Positions 17,498 through 27,185 of a stretch of DNA of 64,000 nt are shown here, piece after piece; the first letter of the stretch is position 1, and each line of letters begins with the position of its first letter. A program made the translations under genes and the position numbers. This stretch comes from Petrimonas mucosa. Lineage in GTDB: Bacteria > Bacteroidota > Bacteroidia > Bacteroidales > Dysgonomonadaceae. The stretch is taken from contig NZ_LT608328.1 of the NCBI RefSeq assembly GCF_900095795.1, forward strand, positions 1,853,001-1,917,000. Reading direction: 5' to 3'. The notes below the pieces were generated by a model. The model was not told the DNA's origin and did not search any database. It saw only the letters and a program-made list of their open reading frames with translations.

Positions 17498-18811
17498 ATG
17501 CAAAACCTAGTAGCTATCGTTGGACGTCCAAACGTCGGAAAATCGGCATTGTTTAACCGGTTGACCCAAAGTCGTCAGGCTATTGTCACCGATGTGTCGG
17601 GGACTACACGCGACCGTTTGTACGGTAAAGTAAACTGGAGCGGAAAAGATTTTTCGCTGGTCGATACCGGAGGTTGGGTGGTCAACTCCGACGATATCAT
17701 GGAGGATGAGATAAACAAGCAGGTGCAGATTGCCGTGGAGGAGGCCGACGTGATCCTGTTTGTGGTGGATGTGATGAACGGGCTTACCGACCTGGATAAT
17801 GGAGTGGCTCACCTGCTGCGTCGTTCCGGCAAGCCTGTCATCGTTGTCGCCAATAAGGCAGATAACTTTGAACTTGGCCACCAGGCTGCCGAATTTTACG
17901 CACTCGGATTGGGCGATCCCTTCCCAGTCTCAGCCATCAACGGTTCGGGGACAGGCGATCTGCTGGATCACCTGTTGTCGTTGTTCAAGAAAGAGGGGGA
18001 AGAGGATAAGCTGGAGGATATTCCCAAGTTTGCCGTGGTGGGTCGCCCCAACGCCGGAAAATCATCTATTGTAAATGCACTGATAGGTGAGGAGCGTAAT
18101 ATCGTGACCGATATTGCCGGAACCACCCGCGATTCCATCTATACCCGGTACGACAAGTTCGGAATGGACTTTTATCTCATCGATACTGCAGGAATCCGCA
18201 AGAGGGGAAAAGTAACGGAAGACCTGGAATATTTCTCGGTAATCCGTTCCATCCGCTCCATCGAAGAGGCTGACGTCTGCATTCTCATGGTCGATGCCAT
18301 GCGAGGCATTGAGAGCCAGGACCTCAATATCTTCTCACTGATTCAGAAAAACCGGAAGGGACTGGTGGTGTTTGTCAACAAGTGGGATCTGGTAGAGGAT
18401 AAGGACAGTAACCTGATCAGGGATTTTGAAAAGGTGATTCGTGAACGGTTTGCACCATTCACCGATTTTCCCATCATCTTCGGTTCGGCATTGACCAGGC
18501 AGAGGATACTGAAAGTGATGGATTCCGCAAAAGAGGTATATCTGAACAGGAAGCAGAAAGTTCCTACCCACAAACTCAACGAAGTGATGCTGCCGATCAT
18601 CGAAAGGACCCCGCCACCGGCCAACAAGGGGAAATACATCAAGGTGAAGTATATTACGCAGCTGCCCAATACGCAGATACCCACATTTGTCTTTTTCTGC
18701 AATCTTCCTCAATGGATCAAGGAGCCCTACAAGCGATTCATTGAAAACCGGATGCGTGAAAACTGGAATTTCTCCGGAACACCTATAAATATCTTTTTCA
18801 GGGAAAAGTGA
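17498..18811 (+). CDS. der: GTPase Der (EngA)
   Basis: Essential 50S ribosome-assembly GTPase, 437 aa, with two tandem G domains and a C-terminal KH-like domain. First domain: [23 protein letters not shown]; second: [25 protein letters not shown]-like region ~350-437 ([13 protein letters not shown]). Length is normal. It is the second gene of era-der; a hairpin terminator follows. Confidence 0.97.
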   Translation: MQNLVAIVGRPNVGKSALFNRLTQSRQAIVTDVSGTTRDRLYGKVNWSGKDFSLVDTGGWVVNSDDIMEDEINKQVQIAVEEADVILFVVDVMNGLTDLDNGVAHLLRRSGKPVIVVANKADNFELGHQAAEFYALGLGDPFPVSAINGSGTGDLLDHLLSLFKKEGEEDKLEDIPKFAVVGRPNAGKSSIVNALIGEERNIVTDIAGTTRDSIYTRYDKFGMDFYLIDTAGIRKRGKVTEDLEYFSVIRSIRSIEEADVCILMVDAMRGIESQDLNIFSLIQKNRKGLVVFVNKWDLVEDKDSNLIRDFEKVIRERFAPFTDFPIIFGSALTRQRILKVMDSAKEVYLNRKQKVPTHKLNEVMLPIIERTPPPANKGKYIKVKYITQLPNTQIPTFVFFCNLPQWIKEPYKRFIENRMRENWNFSGTPINIFFREK

Positions 18812-18818
18812 CGACACT

Positions 18819-18857
18819 CCCCTTCGGCATCAAATATTTCCGAAGGGGATGCTTTTT
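18819..18857 (+). terminator. Hairpin terminator after der
   Basis: Stem CCCCTTCGG / CCGAAGGGG with a 12-nt loop, then GCTTTTT. The right arm overlaps the last codons of the convergent membrane protein gene. Confidence 0.65.
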
Positions 18858-19279
18858 GCTTCGCAGACTTCAATCAGTTTGCTTTTTATCCTTTTCAGAT
18901 CGTTATATTTGAGGTTGCCCAGGTCGATCTTGTAGTTGGTCCCGGTAGTAGTGAGCGTCAGATAGCTTAAGCCGATTCCAAGTTCTGTTACCGTTTCCCA
19001 CAGGACGGAACCGTCGATATGCTGTTTGGGCAACCTGATACGCATTTCATCCTGGTTAATCACCACATTGAAATCGGCTTGCCATATGGTTACGGTTGAA
19101 ACCAGCAAAACGGCAACGGCTACTCCTGCAACCCCTACATAAAAGAGAAAACCGAACCGGTTGTGCAGTGCCTCGGTTATCCCTACTCCCGTTGCCAGCG
19201 CAAACAGAAATCCTCCGGCGAGCAGCGCCATGATCTTCACTTTTGCCGGTAATGTGTATGCAATTTTAAGTTCTTCCAT
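18830..19279 (-). CDS. Small membrane protein with PH-like domain
   Basis: 149 aa, not assigned to a named family. Two transmembrane helices near residues 15-35 (IMALLAGGFLFALATGVGI) and 44-65 (LFYVGVAGVAVAVLLVSTVT). The C-terminal ~80 residues alternate beta strands and end in a helix (KYNDLKRIKSKLIEVCEAKS), resembling bacterial PH-like domains. Convergent with der. Function unknown. Confidence 0.75.
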   Translation of the reverse strand: MEELKIAYTLPAKVKIMALLAGGFLFALATGVGITEALHNRFGFLFYVGVAGVAVAVLLVSTVTIWQADFNVVINQDEMRIRLPKQHIDGSVLWETVTELGIGLSYLTLTTTGTNYKIDLGNLKYNDLKRIKSKLIEVCEAKSIPFGNI

Positions 19280-19535
19280 AGTAATCTAAGTTTTTCCAGT
19301 TTGATCTTTCCGACTGAATTACAAATGATTCAACCTACAAAAATACAATTATTGAGCGGTTTTACTTAAATAAACTCAAAAATTTGATGATATGAGAAAA
19401 AAATTTCGTTAATTTGTATGTAAATTTATTGGATAAGTTAAACAAACTGTACGTAAACTTATTATACCAATAAAGAATGGGGTAGTGATATTTCTCAATC
19501 AAGTTGATTGGGACTAAAATAGGAAGAGCGAATTG

Positions 19536-21542
19536 ATGAATAGCAACAATCTTGAAAATGAAAAACTTCCTGAAAGAATGGAAGGTATGGCTGATGAGAC
19601 TATTGAGCAACTTCCACAGGAAGAGAAAGTATCTGAAACACCGGTAGAGCCCACTCCTGTAGAGCAGGTTGAGGCGGAAGAACATCTCACCGTAGCAGAG
19701 GTGGCCGAGACGGCGCCGGAGGAAGCTGCTGAGATCAACTACGATATGGAGATTCCCGAGGTTGTGGATACGGAAACAGAAGATGCGGAGGAAGACGTAG
19801 ATGAGAACAGCATTTCGGTAGATGATTCCTCGGAATTGTTGACTGTAGAAGAGATTGTGCAAAAACTCCGTGACCTGCTGGCTTCCGACCATCCCCAGCG
19901 GCGAGAGGTGGATGAGGTGAAGAACCAGTTTTACCGTTCTCTGCGCAACGAAACCGAATCACAAAAAGCTGCATATATCGAGGCAGGAGGAGAGTCGATC
20001 GATTTCGTAGTCAAGGAGTCTGAAATCTATACCGAGGGGAAGGAGTTAATTCAGAAGATAAAGGAGAAACGTGCCGCTATTCTTGCCCGTGAAGAGGCCG
20101 AGAAAGAGCAGAACGTTGCCAAGAAGATGGCCATTATCGACCAGATAAGGCATCTTACCGAAAACCAGAGCCAGGAGGACTTCAACAAGGCATACCAGGA
20201 GTTCCGTTCCCTTCAGCAACAGTGGAATGAGATCAAGCTTGTGCCTCAAACCAAGGTGAATGAACTTTGGAAAGAGTATCAGCGCTATGTGGAGAAGTTC
20301 TACGACCTGGTACGAATCAATAACGAGTTCCGCGAATACGATTTCAAGAAGAATCTCGAGCTGAAGACCGAACTTTGTGAAGCGGCCGAAAGACTCAACG
20401 AGGAACCGGATGTGGTCTCCGCATTTCACCAGTTGCAGAACCTCCACCAGGAGTGGCGGGATATCGGTCCCGTCTCCCGCAAGGACCGCGAGGAGATCTG
20501 GAACCGGTTCAAGGCTGCCTCCACTTTGATCAACAAAAAGTATCAGGCCCACTTCGAAAGTCTCAAGGAGAAGGAAGAGGAGAACCTTGCTGCCAAGACA
20601 GCATTGTGCGAGGCTCTTGAAGCCATCGACTATACGAAGTTGAAGACAGTGCGTGATTGGAACAACAAGATCAAGGAGGTGCTCGATATTCAGAAGCAGT
20701 GGCGTGAAATTGGATATGTTCCCAAGAAGTGGAACACGAAAATATATGACCGTTACCGTGCTGCATGCGATTTCTTTTTCCGCAACAAGAATGATTTCTA
20801 TAAATCGATGCACGGCGAAATGGAGGAGAACCTCAAGAAGAAGCTTGCCCTCTGTGAACGTGCCGAAGCGTTGAAAGATAGCCAGGACTGGAAAAAGACA
20901 ACGCGGGAGATGATCGCCATCCAGAAAGAGTGGAAGACGATCGGCATTGTTCCGAGAAAATATGTAGACAGCACTTGGAAACGGTTCATTTCAGCCTGCG
21001 ACTACTTCTTTGAACAGAAAAAACTGCATGCTTCCAGTCAGCACGAGGAGGAGGTCAACAATTACGAGAAGAAAAGAGAGATCGTAGAGAAGATCAACAA
21101 CCTGGATCACTCCTTGACACCGGAAGAGGCGTTGCCGTTGTTAAGACAGCTTATGGATGAGTGGTACGGGATAGGGCATGTGCCGTTCAAGGTAAAGGAC
21201 AAGGCCTACAAGGAGTTTTACGATGCAACGGAAGCTCAGTTCGACAGGCTCAATATCGACAAGACCGAAAGAAAGCTGGATAGCTTCAGGTCGAACATCT
21301 CAGATATGGCGCGGTCGGATAACGCAAAAAGCCAGTTGTTGCGCGAACGCGAACGGTTAATGCGCCAATACGAGCGGATGAAGGTAGAGTTGCAGACCTA
21401 CGAGAACAACATCGGTTTCTTGTCGGTTTCCTCTAAAAAAGGAAATAACCTGCTGGACGACATGAACCAGAAGATGAAAAAAATCAAATCTGAACTGGAA
21501 CTGCTGGTGAAGAAAATTGCAGCCATCGACGAGGAACTGTAA
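19536..21542 (+). CDS. DUF349 repeat coiled-coil protein
   Basis: Cytoplasmic, highly charged protein of 668 aa. Residues ~1-110 are acidic and disordered (many Glu/Pro/Val repeats); ~110-600 contain several DUF349 units, seen as repeats of the type QWREIGYVPKKWNTKIYDRY, EWKTIGIVPRKYVDSTWKRF and EWRDIGPVSRKDREEIWNRF; the last ~90 residues are coiled coil. I start at the ATG (19536) behind AGGAAG, three bases after an in-frame TTG. Function unknown. Its terminator is followed at once by a group II intron. Confidence 0.9.
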   Translation: MNSNNLENEKLPERMEGMADETIEQLPQEEKVSETPVEPTPVEQVEAEEHLTVAEVAETAPEEAAEINYDMEIPEVVDTETEDAEEDVDENSISVDDSSELLTVEEIVQKLRDLLASDHPQRREVDEVKNQFYRSLRNETESQKAAYIEAGGESIDFVVKESEIYTEGKELIQKIKEKRAAILAREEAEKEQNVAKKMAIIDQIRHLTENQSQEDFNKAYQEFRSLQQQWNEIKLVPQTKVNELWKEYQRYVEKFYDLVRINNEFREYDFKKNLELKTELCEAAERLNEEPDVVSAFHQLQNLHQEWRDIGPVSRKDREEIWNRFKAASTLINKKYQAHFESLKEKEEENLAAKTALCEALEAIDYTKLKTVRDWNNKIKEVLDIQKQWREIGYVPKKWNTKIYDRYRAACDFFFRNKNDFYKSMHGEMEENLKKKLALCERAEALKDSQDWKKTTREMIAIQKEWKTIGIVPRKYVDSTWKRFISACDYFFEQKKLHASSQHEEEVNNYEKKREIVEKINNLDHSLTPEEALPLLRQLMDEWYGIGHVPFKVKDKAYKEFYDATEAQFDRLNIDKTERKLDSFRSNISDMARSDNAKSQLLRERERLMRQYERMKVELQTYENNIGFLSVSSKKGNNLLDDMNQKMKKIKSELELLVKKIAAIDEEL

Positions 21543-21570
21543 TTATTTTAATTATTCCGAATTTGAAAAA

Positions 21571-21597
21571 GGTGACCGATTATTGGTCGCCTTTTTT
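21571..21597 (+). terminator. Rho-independent terminator after DUF349 gene
   Basis: GGTGACC / GGTCGCC pair over 7 bp (one G-U) with loop GATTATT, then six T. It marks the insertion point of the first group II intron a few bases later. Confidence 0.85.
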
Positions 21598-21997
21598 GTT
21601 TGCTATGCATGTTCATTATCTATAGGGTTAAAGTCCCGAGCGGGCTTATTTTGGCGAGAACCGTTAGTTGATGGCAAGGGTGTTACCGCGAGGTATAACC
21701 TGAAAGAAGCCTAAAACAAAAGTTGGTACTAACGAACAGAAACTGCATACTAAGGCTTACCCGGGGGGTAATGTGGCAATAAACACAGACGCCCTAAAGC
21801 CGTCCGTAACCCGGGGTAGTAAATGCAGTAGTATTAACAGGAAGATAATGCACTTAACGTAGGAGGTCTCTAACCCGAAAGGGGCAGAGAAGTCAGCAGA
21901 GGCCATAGTACCGCTATAAATATTGAGTAACGTCAATACAGGGAAGGGCTGAATTTTCAATTAAGGAGCAGTTATTTTGTAAATTGTAACGACCATT

Positions 21998-23392
21998 ATG
22001 AACCCAGGTAAACACGGGAACTTACAGATGAGTCTTTTTGACGAATGGGAGCGTGGCCAAAAGGTGAAGGGGACTGACGTATTCAGTTCAGGAAGCGGTT
22101 TGGTACGGGACGAGTGGTTGTCAGGTTGCAAAGAGGAACGAGCCTTAACCCAAGATTTAATGAGTGATATAACGGACTTAAAGAATCTTGATGCCGCATT
22201 GCGGCAAGTAATCAGTAACAGGGGAAGTGCGGGCATTGACGGGATGACCGTTGACGAACTTAGAGATTGGCTTAACAGCCACCACCGAGAACTTCAACGC
22301 CAGTTAATGACAGGCACATACCAAGTTACGGCAGTTAAAGAGGTATTAATCCCGAAGCCTGATGGCGGGAAACGCCAACTGGGTATTCCCACGGTCAAAG
22401 ATCGCTTGGTACAACAAGCGATAAGCCAAGTACTGTCGAAACGTTATGACCCTATATTCTCCGAATACAGCTACGGTTTTCGTCCACGGCGTAACGCTCA
22501 TCAAGCATTACGTAAAGCGGGCGAATACGTGGCCGAAGGAAAGGATTGGGTTATCGACATAGACTTGGCAAAATTCTTTGACGAGGTGAATCACGACCGA
22601 TTGCTTTGGCAGTTAAGTACTCGCGTTGGTGACAAGCGCGTACTTAAGTTGATAGGTAAATTTCTTCGAGCAGGAATGCTAATCGGGGGGATGGCCAATC
22701 AACGGGTGAAAGGGACACCGCAAGGCAGCCCACTATCACCCCTGTTGTCGAATATCGTCTTAGACGAACTGGACAAGGAGTTAGAGCGGAGAGGACACTG
22801 CTTTGTACGCTACGCCGATGATATTATCATAATGGTCGGAAGCGAACCAGCCGCGGAGCGATCGATGCAAAGCCTCTCCAAGTTTATCGAAAATCGGATG
22901 CGATTAAGAATAAACAAGGAAAAGAGCCATATCGTCCGTCCTCATCAACTCAATTATCTCGGTCATACTATCTTAAAAGGCGGGAGTTTAGGATTAAGCC
23001 GAAAGAGCGAACAACGCTTCAAGGCGAAACTAAAATCGCTTACCAAACGCAACAGGGGCATTAGCTTCGATCAGTTAATAAGCGAGCTAAATCCCGTTCT
23101 ACGAGGCTGGCTAAACTACTTCAAGCACGCAAAGATGAAAAGTCGTCTTCGCAACCTTGAAGCTTGGCTTCGTCGTAGATTAAGATGCTATCGTTTAAAA
23201 CAATGCAAACGGGCGTTGGGCATAGCCAGGTTCTTGACCAAGTTGGGCGTTCCTTGGAACCGGAGCTGGACAACGGCGGGAAGTTCTAAGGGATGGTTTA
23301 GACTGTCAATGACCCACGCTGCACACGAGGGAATGAACCTTGAATGGTTCAAGAAAACGGGACTTTACAGTTTAACGGCCAATTACGGTTAA
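21998..23392 (+). CDS. ltrA: Group II intron reverse transcriptase/maturase
   Basis: 464 aa intron-encoded protein that helps the intron fold, splice and retrotranspose. RT domain residues ~60-330 with GIDGMTVDEL, IPKPDGGKRQLGIPT, YGFRPRRNAHQA, GTPQGSPLSPLLSNIVLDEL and the catalytic YADD at Y272-D275. Maturase X domain at ~345-440 (LNPVLRGWLNYFKHAK). No C-terminal HNH endonuclease, as in IIC and several other bacterial classes. Located in domain IV of intron 1. All catalytic motifs look intact. Confidence 0.95.
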   Translation: MNPGKHGNLQMSLFDEWERGQKVKGTDVFSSGSGLVRDEWLSGCKEERALTQDLMSDITDLKNLDAALRQVISNRGSAGIDGMTVDELRDWLNSHHRELQRQLMTGTYQVTAVKEVLIPKPDGGKRQLGIPTVKDRLVQQAISQVLSKRYDPIFSEYSYGFRPRRNAHQALRKAGEYVAEGKDWVIDIDLAKFFDEVNHDRLLWQLSTRVGDKRVLKLIGKFLRAGMLIGGMANQRVKGTPQGSPLSPLLSNIVLDELDKELERRGHCFVRYADDIIIMVGSEPAAERSMQSLSKFIENRMRLRINKEKSHIVRPHQLNYLGHTILKGGSLGLSRKSEQRFKAKLKSLTKRNRGISFDQLISELNPVLRGWLNYFKHAKMKSRLRNLEAWLRRRLRCYRLKQCKRALGIARFLTKLGVPWNRSWTTAGSSKGWFRLSMTHAAHEGMNLEWFKKTGLYSLTANYG

Positions 23393-23403
23393 ACATTGAA
23401 GAA

Positions 23404-23436
23404 ACCGCCTAATACGAGAGACGTACGTTGGGTGGT
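23404..23436 (+). ncRNA. Domain V of group II intron 1
   Basis: Lower stem ACCGCCUAA / UUGGGUGGU (9 bp with G-U pairs), 2-nt bulge CG on the 3' side, upper stem UACG / CGUA, loop AGAGA. Same architecture as intron 2 with different bases in the stems. Confidence 0.75.
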
Positions 23437-23920
23437 GTGAGAGGATAGCAGAGTTAGGAGTAATTACCTATCTTTGCATCCTACTCGATTTTAGTATGTC
23501 GGGCATGGTATTAAGCTAACAGGATGAAAGTTCCTGTATGTGCCGAGTTGATAGGAAACATTAGTGATTGGCAAAGGTGTTGCGGGCGACCGCAAATCTG
23601 AAAGAAGCCATTAGCAAATCTGCAGTTCTGACGAACAGAAACCAGATATAAGGCTCATTTGAGCGGGCAACCGAGCCATAGATTGGGAACGCCCAAAATT
23701 CAACCGTAACTCAACGTGAGTAAATCAGGCAGAACTCAGAGAAAGTTTAGTATCTTATCCCGAGAGGTCTTGCAGAGGCGCACCAACAGTGCACGAACAA
23801 CAGCGATGTTGTTTTCACCTTTCAAGAAGTCAGCAGAAGACATAGTATTCGGTGTGTGTACACCATCGAAGAAGGTCTGAATCTTTTAATTTAAGGAGCA
23901 GTTAGTTCAAAATTTCTTTT

Positions 23921-25071
23921 ATGGCGCAACCGCAAGCGATAACGTACCAATATGACCTGTTTAGTGAGCAGCGTCAGGATGTTATCCGCCCTTTTCCCAC
24001 GAGTGAAACCGTATGTGGAGCTTCGGGAACAAAGGCGTTTCAAGTAAAAGAAGCAGGCGAACAGGAACGAGCCTTAACCCCCGATTTAATGAGCTTGGTG
24101 TTGTCTCACGACAATATCAAGGCAGCCTACAAACAGGTAAAACGCAACAAAGGCGTTGCGGGTATTGACCAAATGCCGACAGGAGATTTTGCTGAATGGT
24201 ATTCTCAAAATGCAGAAACGTTGCAAAGCGAACTTTACAACGGCGCTTACCAACCGCAAGGGGTAAAACAGGTCGAAATCCCGAAACCCAACGGCGGCAA
24301 ACGCAAATTGGGTATCCCGACGGTAACGGACAGGATAATCCAACAAGCGATTTCCCAGGTGCTCAATCCTATTTACGAACGAAAATTTTCCGACCACAGT
24401 TATGGTTTTCGCCCCAACCGCAATGCACACCAAGCATTAAAGAAAGGCAGCGAATACGTATCAGAGGGTAGAGTAATCGTTGTAGATATGGATTTGAAAA
24501 CGTTTTTCGATGTGGTCAACCACGACCGTTTAATGTATCTGCTATCAACCACCATCAGCGATAAAACGCTTTTGTGGCTGATACGCAAATACCTCCAAAG
24601 CGGTATACTGATAGACGGGGTTGTAAGCCAACGTACCGAAGGGATGCCGCAGGGCAGTCCTCTTTCACCCTTGCTGTCCAACATCGTTTTAGACGAACTG
24701 GACAAAGAGTTGGAAAGGCGGGGACACAAATTTGTTCGCTACGCGGACGATTGCAACATCTACGTACGCAGCCAACGGGCAGGCGAGAGATTGTTGGCAT
24801 CGATAAGCGTATTTATCGAAACCAAGTTGAAATTACTAGTAAACAAAGAGAAAAGCCGGGTATGTCCGGTCAATCACACCAAATTCTTGGGCTATACCAT
24901 TCAAAGGGATGGCAGTCTGAGCATAGCCAACGAAAGTGTAAAACGCTTTAAGGAAAAGGGCTTTGGTGTAAATCGGGATGCCCGCAAGCGCATCAAGCCT
25001 TGTCCAACCGGTGGTTCAACGATGTAGGTCTTTACAATCTCTCATTAAATTATGCAAGGTTAAACCATTAA
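23921..25071 (+). pseudogene. Group II intron RT/maturase, X domain deleted and frameshifted
   Basis: The first ~345 residues are a complete RT domain like intron 1 (GIDQMPTGDF, YGFRPNRNAHQALKKG, GMPQGSPLSPLLSNIVLDEL, catalytic YADD at Y274). After residues RFKEK the frame runs into 22 unrelated residues and stops at 25027. The true C-terminus reappears in another frame up to 25071 (SGCPQAHQALSNRWFNDVGL then YNLSLNYARLN). Compared with intron 1 about 100 residues, essentially the maturase X domain, are missing. RT chemistry might survive; splicing help should not. Confidence 0.88.
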
Positions 25072-25076
25072 AAGAA

Positions 25077-25106
25077 ACCGCCGTGTGCGAGAGCATGCAC
25101 GGTGGT
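25077..25106 (+). ncRNA. Domain V of group II intron 2
   Basis: Lower stem ACCGCCGUG / CACGGUGGU (9 bp), 2-nt bulge UG on the 3' side, upper stem UGC / GCA, GAGA tetraloop. Stem changes relative to intron 1 keep pairing. Confidence 0.75.
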
Positions 25107-25388
25107 GTGAGAGGGCGGGGGAGTAATCCCCCTACCTACTCGATTAAAAATGTCATCGTGATAAACTGCTCACATTTTAACCTAAACAACCTAATTAACA
25201 CCTGTTTGATAAATAAATGTTATTTTTTGAGATAAATGTTGTATTCATTCTTACGCTTTAAACCTACTTTCGCAAATAGATAGAATAAAAATCATAATTG
25301 CTGAAAACACTAACCTAAGCAAAACTACCAATTTGGATTGAAATTACTAACTTAGCCGGGACACAGAGTTAAGCATAAAAGCTTATTT

Positions 25389-25698
25389 TTGTGTAATATG
25401 AGAAAACAAAGGACACATTTTGACAAGGCATTCAAAGAGAATGCGGTCAAACTCAGTTTAGAACGCAAGAATATTTCCGAGCTTGCACAGGAATTGGGTA
25501 TTGCCCCTTTTCTTTTTATATCGTTGGCGGAAAGAGTTCCAGCAGAAAGGGGAAGCCAGTTTCCCCGGACACGGAGTCCAGTCATTAAGTGAAGACACCA
25601 AAAGGATTGCTGAACTGGAAAAACGTCTTGGTGAGGCTGAAACGGAGCGGGACATATTAAAAAAAGCTTTGAGCATCATCTCCAAGAGAGATCGTTGA
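25389..25698 (+). pseudogene. IS3 OrfA, frameshifted
   Basis: Helix-turn-helix/leucine-zipper subunit of an IS3 transposase. Frame one gives MRKQRTHFDKAFKENAVKLS and continues to GIAPFL; the +1 frame gives LYRWRKEFQQKGEASFPGHG and the leucine zipper RIAELEKRLGEAETERDILK. The break lies in the run CTTTTCTTTTTA near 25515; one extra T explains it. This is inside OrfA, not the usual OrfA/OrfB programmed slip site, so OrfA is probably dead. Confidence 0.8.
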
Positions 25699-26588
25699 TC
25701 TATCTCTTTATAAAGGAATACAACTCGAAACAATGGACGATCGAGGTGATGTGTAAAGTATTGAAAGTCCCCAGGAGCAGTTATTACCGCTGGCTTAAAG
25801 ATCCGGAGGGCAAACGTAAGCGCAAATATATGGAGTTGGACGAAAAGATCAGAGATGCCTATTTTGCTGCCAAAGGACGCAATGGAAGCCCCCGGCTGGC
25901 GAAGGATTTGCAGGTATCCGGAATTCCTGTTTCGAGAACCACAGTAGCATGCCATATGAAAGAAATGGGCTTGCGCAGCAAACTCTCGAGACGATTCAAA
26001 GTGACGACGGATGCCTCTCACAACTATAAGGTTGCTCCAAATCTGCTGAATCGCAGGTTTAATCAGAATGAGCCTGTAAAAGCGTGTGTCTCTGACCTGA
26101 CCTATATTCCGTGTAAGGATGGATTTCTTTATCTGACCTGTGTGCTGGATCTTTTTGACCGCAAACTGATCGGATGGTCCATAAGCGATCATATGAATGC
26201 ATCCCATACCGTAGTCCCTGCCATAAGGATGGCCAACAGGAACAGACCTTTTGGAGAAGGAATGATATTTCATTCTGACCGGGGCATCCAATATGCCTGC
26301 AAACAAACTGTAAACCTGTTGAAATCCTTGAAGCTGGAGCAAAGTATGAGTGGAAAGGGAAATTGTTGGGATAATGCAGTGGCTGAAAGCTTTTTCAAAA
26401 CTTTCAAATCTGAATTGGTCTATGGTACCAAACTCAAAACAAGAGAGCAAATGCGCTTGCATGTATTTGAATATATTGAATCCTGGTATAATCATAAAAG
26501 GAGATTCTCAGCATTGGGTAACTTAACCATTGATGAATTTTGGGATCAGTATAATCTTAAAAAAGAATCAATTAAAAATGTCGCTTAA
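25695..26588 (+). CDS. IS3-family transposase OrfB
   Basis: 297 aa integrase-core transposase. HTH_21-like N-terminus, then an rve domain with catalytic residues visible in ACVSDLTYIPCKDGFLYL (Asp), FHSDRGIQYAC (Asp) and GNCWDNAVAESFFKTFKSEL (Glu). It overlaps the end of OrfA by 4 nt with a TTG start; in IS3 elements OrfB is normally made as an OrfAB fusion by -1 frameshifting. OrfB itself looks complete. Confidence 0.93.
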   Translation: MIYLFIKEYNSKQWTIEVMCKVLKVPRSSYYRWLKDPEGKRKRKYMELDEKIRDAYFAAKGRNGSPRLAKDLQVSGIPVSRTTVACHMKEMGLRSKLSRRFKVTTDASHNYKVAPNLLNRRFNQNEPVKACVSDLTYIPCKDGFLYLTCVLDLFDRKLIGWSISDHMNASHTVVPAIRMANRNRPFGEGMIFHSDRGIQYACKQTVNLLKSLKLEQSMSGKGNCWDNAVAESFFKTFKSELVYGTKLKTREQMRLHVFEYIESWYNHKRRFSALGNLTIDEFWDQYNLKKESIKNVA

Positions 26589-26612
26589 CTTTTTGTCTCA
26601 ATTAAGTTTGCA

Positions 26613-27141
26613 AGTCCAATACGTCGAGATCAGCAATGATGAGACATGGAACCGTGATAACTGGAAGAGACCTTTTTTTTACAGGAAATACAATTCGGAA
26701 CATTTTCGCGATTTTAACGACTATCATCATCCGACCAACGTAAGGCTGGTTCGTTTTGCCGATGTATTGCTGATGTATGCAGAATGTATTGCACAGTCTG
26801 GAGGAAGCTTATCGGACGCGGTTGCCCATGTCGACAGAGTAAGGTCAAGGGTTGAAATGCCGGCACTGGCCGTCAATCATCCAGATGCAGTATCAAACCG
26901 GAATGCTTTTGTGAAGCGCCTGCAGATGGAAAGAGCGCTTGAGCTGGCAACGGAAGGACATCGTTGGGCAGATATCAAACGATGGAGATTGCTGGATAGC
27001 CAGACCGGTGTGGATCAATTGAAAGAGCGAGATCCCGATTTCAATAATTTCGTTATTGGTCGCCATGACTGCCTGCCTGTTCCTTCTGATGAGGTGAACA
27101 ATAACCCCAATATTTCACAGAGTCCTGATTGTTACTATTAA
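26613..27141 (+). pseudogene. SusD/RagB C-terminal fragment
   Basis: About 175 residues of the C-terminal part of a SusD-type outer-membrane glycan-binding lipoprotein: RLVRFADVLLMYAECIAQSG, then LQMERALELATEGHRWADIKRW and a C-terminal NPNISQSP. The N-terminal two-thirds and any partner susC are missing; the break coincides with the IS3 right end. A frame starting at 26530 runs through IS DNA and is an artefact. Its GC (one counted 60-nt row at 26941 is 52%) is higher than that of the PUL that follows, so it may belong to an older locus. Confidence 0.88.
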
Positions 27142-27185
27142 CTTTAACTTCACCGGCTACTTGTCCGGGGAGGTATTTAAATTAA

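Larger units (their letters stand above)
21601..23491 (+). mobile_element. Group II intron 1 (intact maturase)
   Basis: About 1.9 kb. The 5' RNA region (to 21997) shares blocks with intron 2, e.g. AGGGTTAAAGTCCC versus AGGATGAAAGTTCC, and CTGAAAGAAGCC in both. The 3' end has a domain V hairpin (23404-23436), a domain VI-like stem and the terminal CCTACTCGATT also found at the end of intron 2. The 5' boundary is approximate (within ~15 nt). Position directly after a terminator hairpin resembles group IIC target choice. Confidence 0.8.
23492..25144 (+). mobile_element. Group II intron 2 (defective), tandem with intron 1
   Basis: About 1.65 kb beginning immediately after the 3' end of intron 1. 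It has its own 5' RNA region, domain V (25077-25106), a domain VI-like stem GGGGGAGTAATCCCCC and terminal CCTACTCGATT. The encoded maturase has an internal deletion, so it could move or splice only with help in trans. The 5' boundary is approximate. Confidence 0.75.
25345..26612 (+). mobile_element. IS3-family element (IS150-like)
   Basis: About 1.27 kb with two overlapping ORFs. Imperfect terminal repeats: left ACTTAGCCGGGACACAGAG then TTAAGC; right (inverted) ACTTAATTGAGACAAAAAG then TTAAGC. Exact outer ends are uncertain by a few bases. The right end abuts a truncated susD; the left end abuts about 200 bp of AT-rich DNA after intron 2. Confidence 0.85.

Noticed and set aside
19362-19892. 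176-codon hydrophobic frame on the minus strand
   Set aside because: Overlaps the start of the DUF349 gene on the other strand; low complexity from the reverse complement of an acidic region.
21601-25144. Possible diversity-generating retroelement because of two RT genes in a row
   Set aside because: Maturase X domain in the first RT, domain V hairpins and shared intron ends identify group II introns; no template/variable repeat pair was seen.
25458-26495. 345-codon open frame on the minus strand
   Set aside because: Antisense to the IS3 transposase genes.
26530-26612. Start of a frame leading into the susD fragment
   Set aside because: These codons are IS3 DNA (end of OrfB and right terminal repeat); only the part after 26613 is susD.
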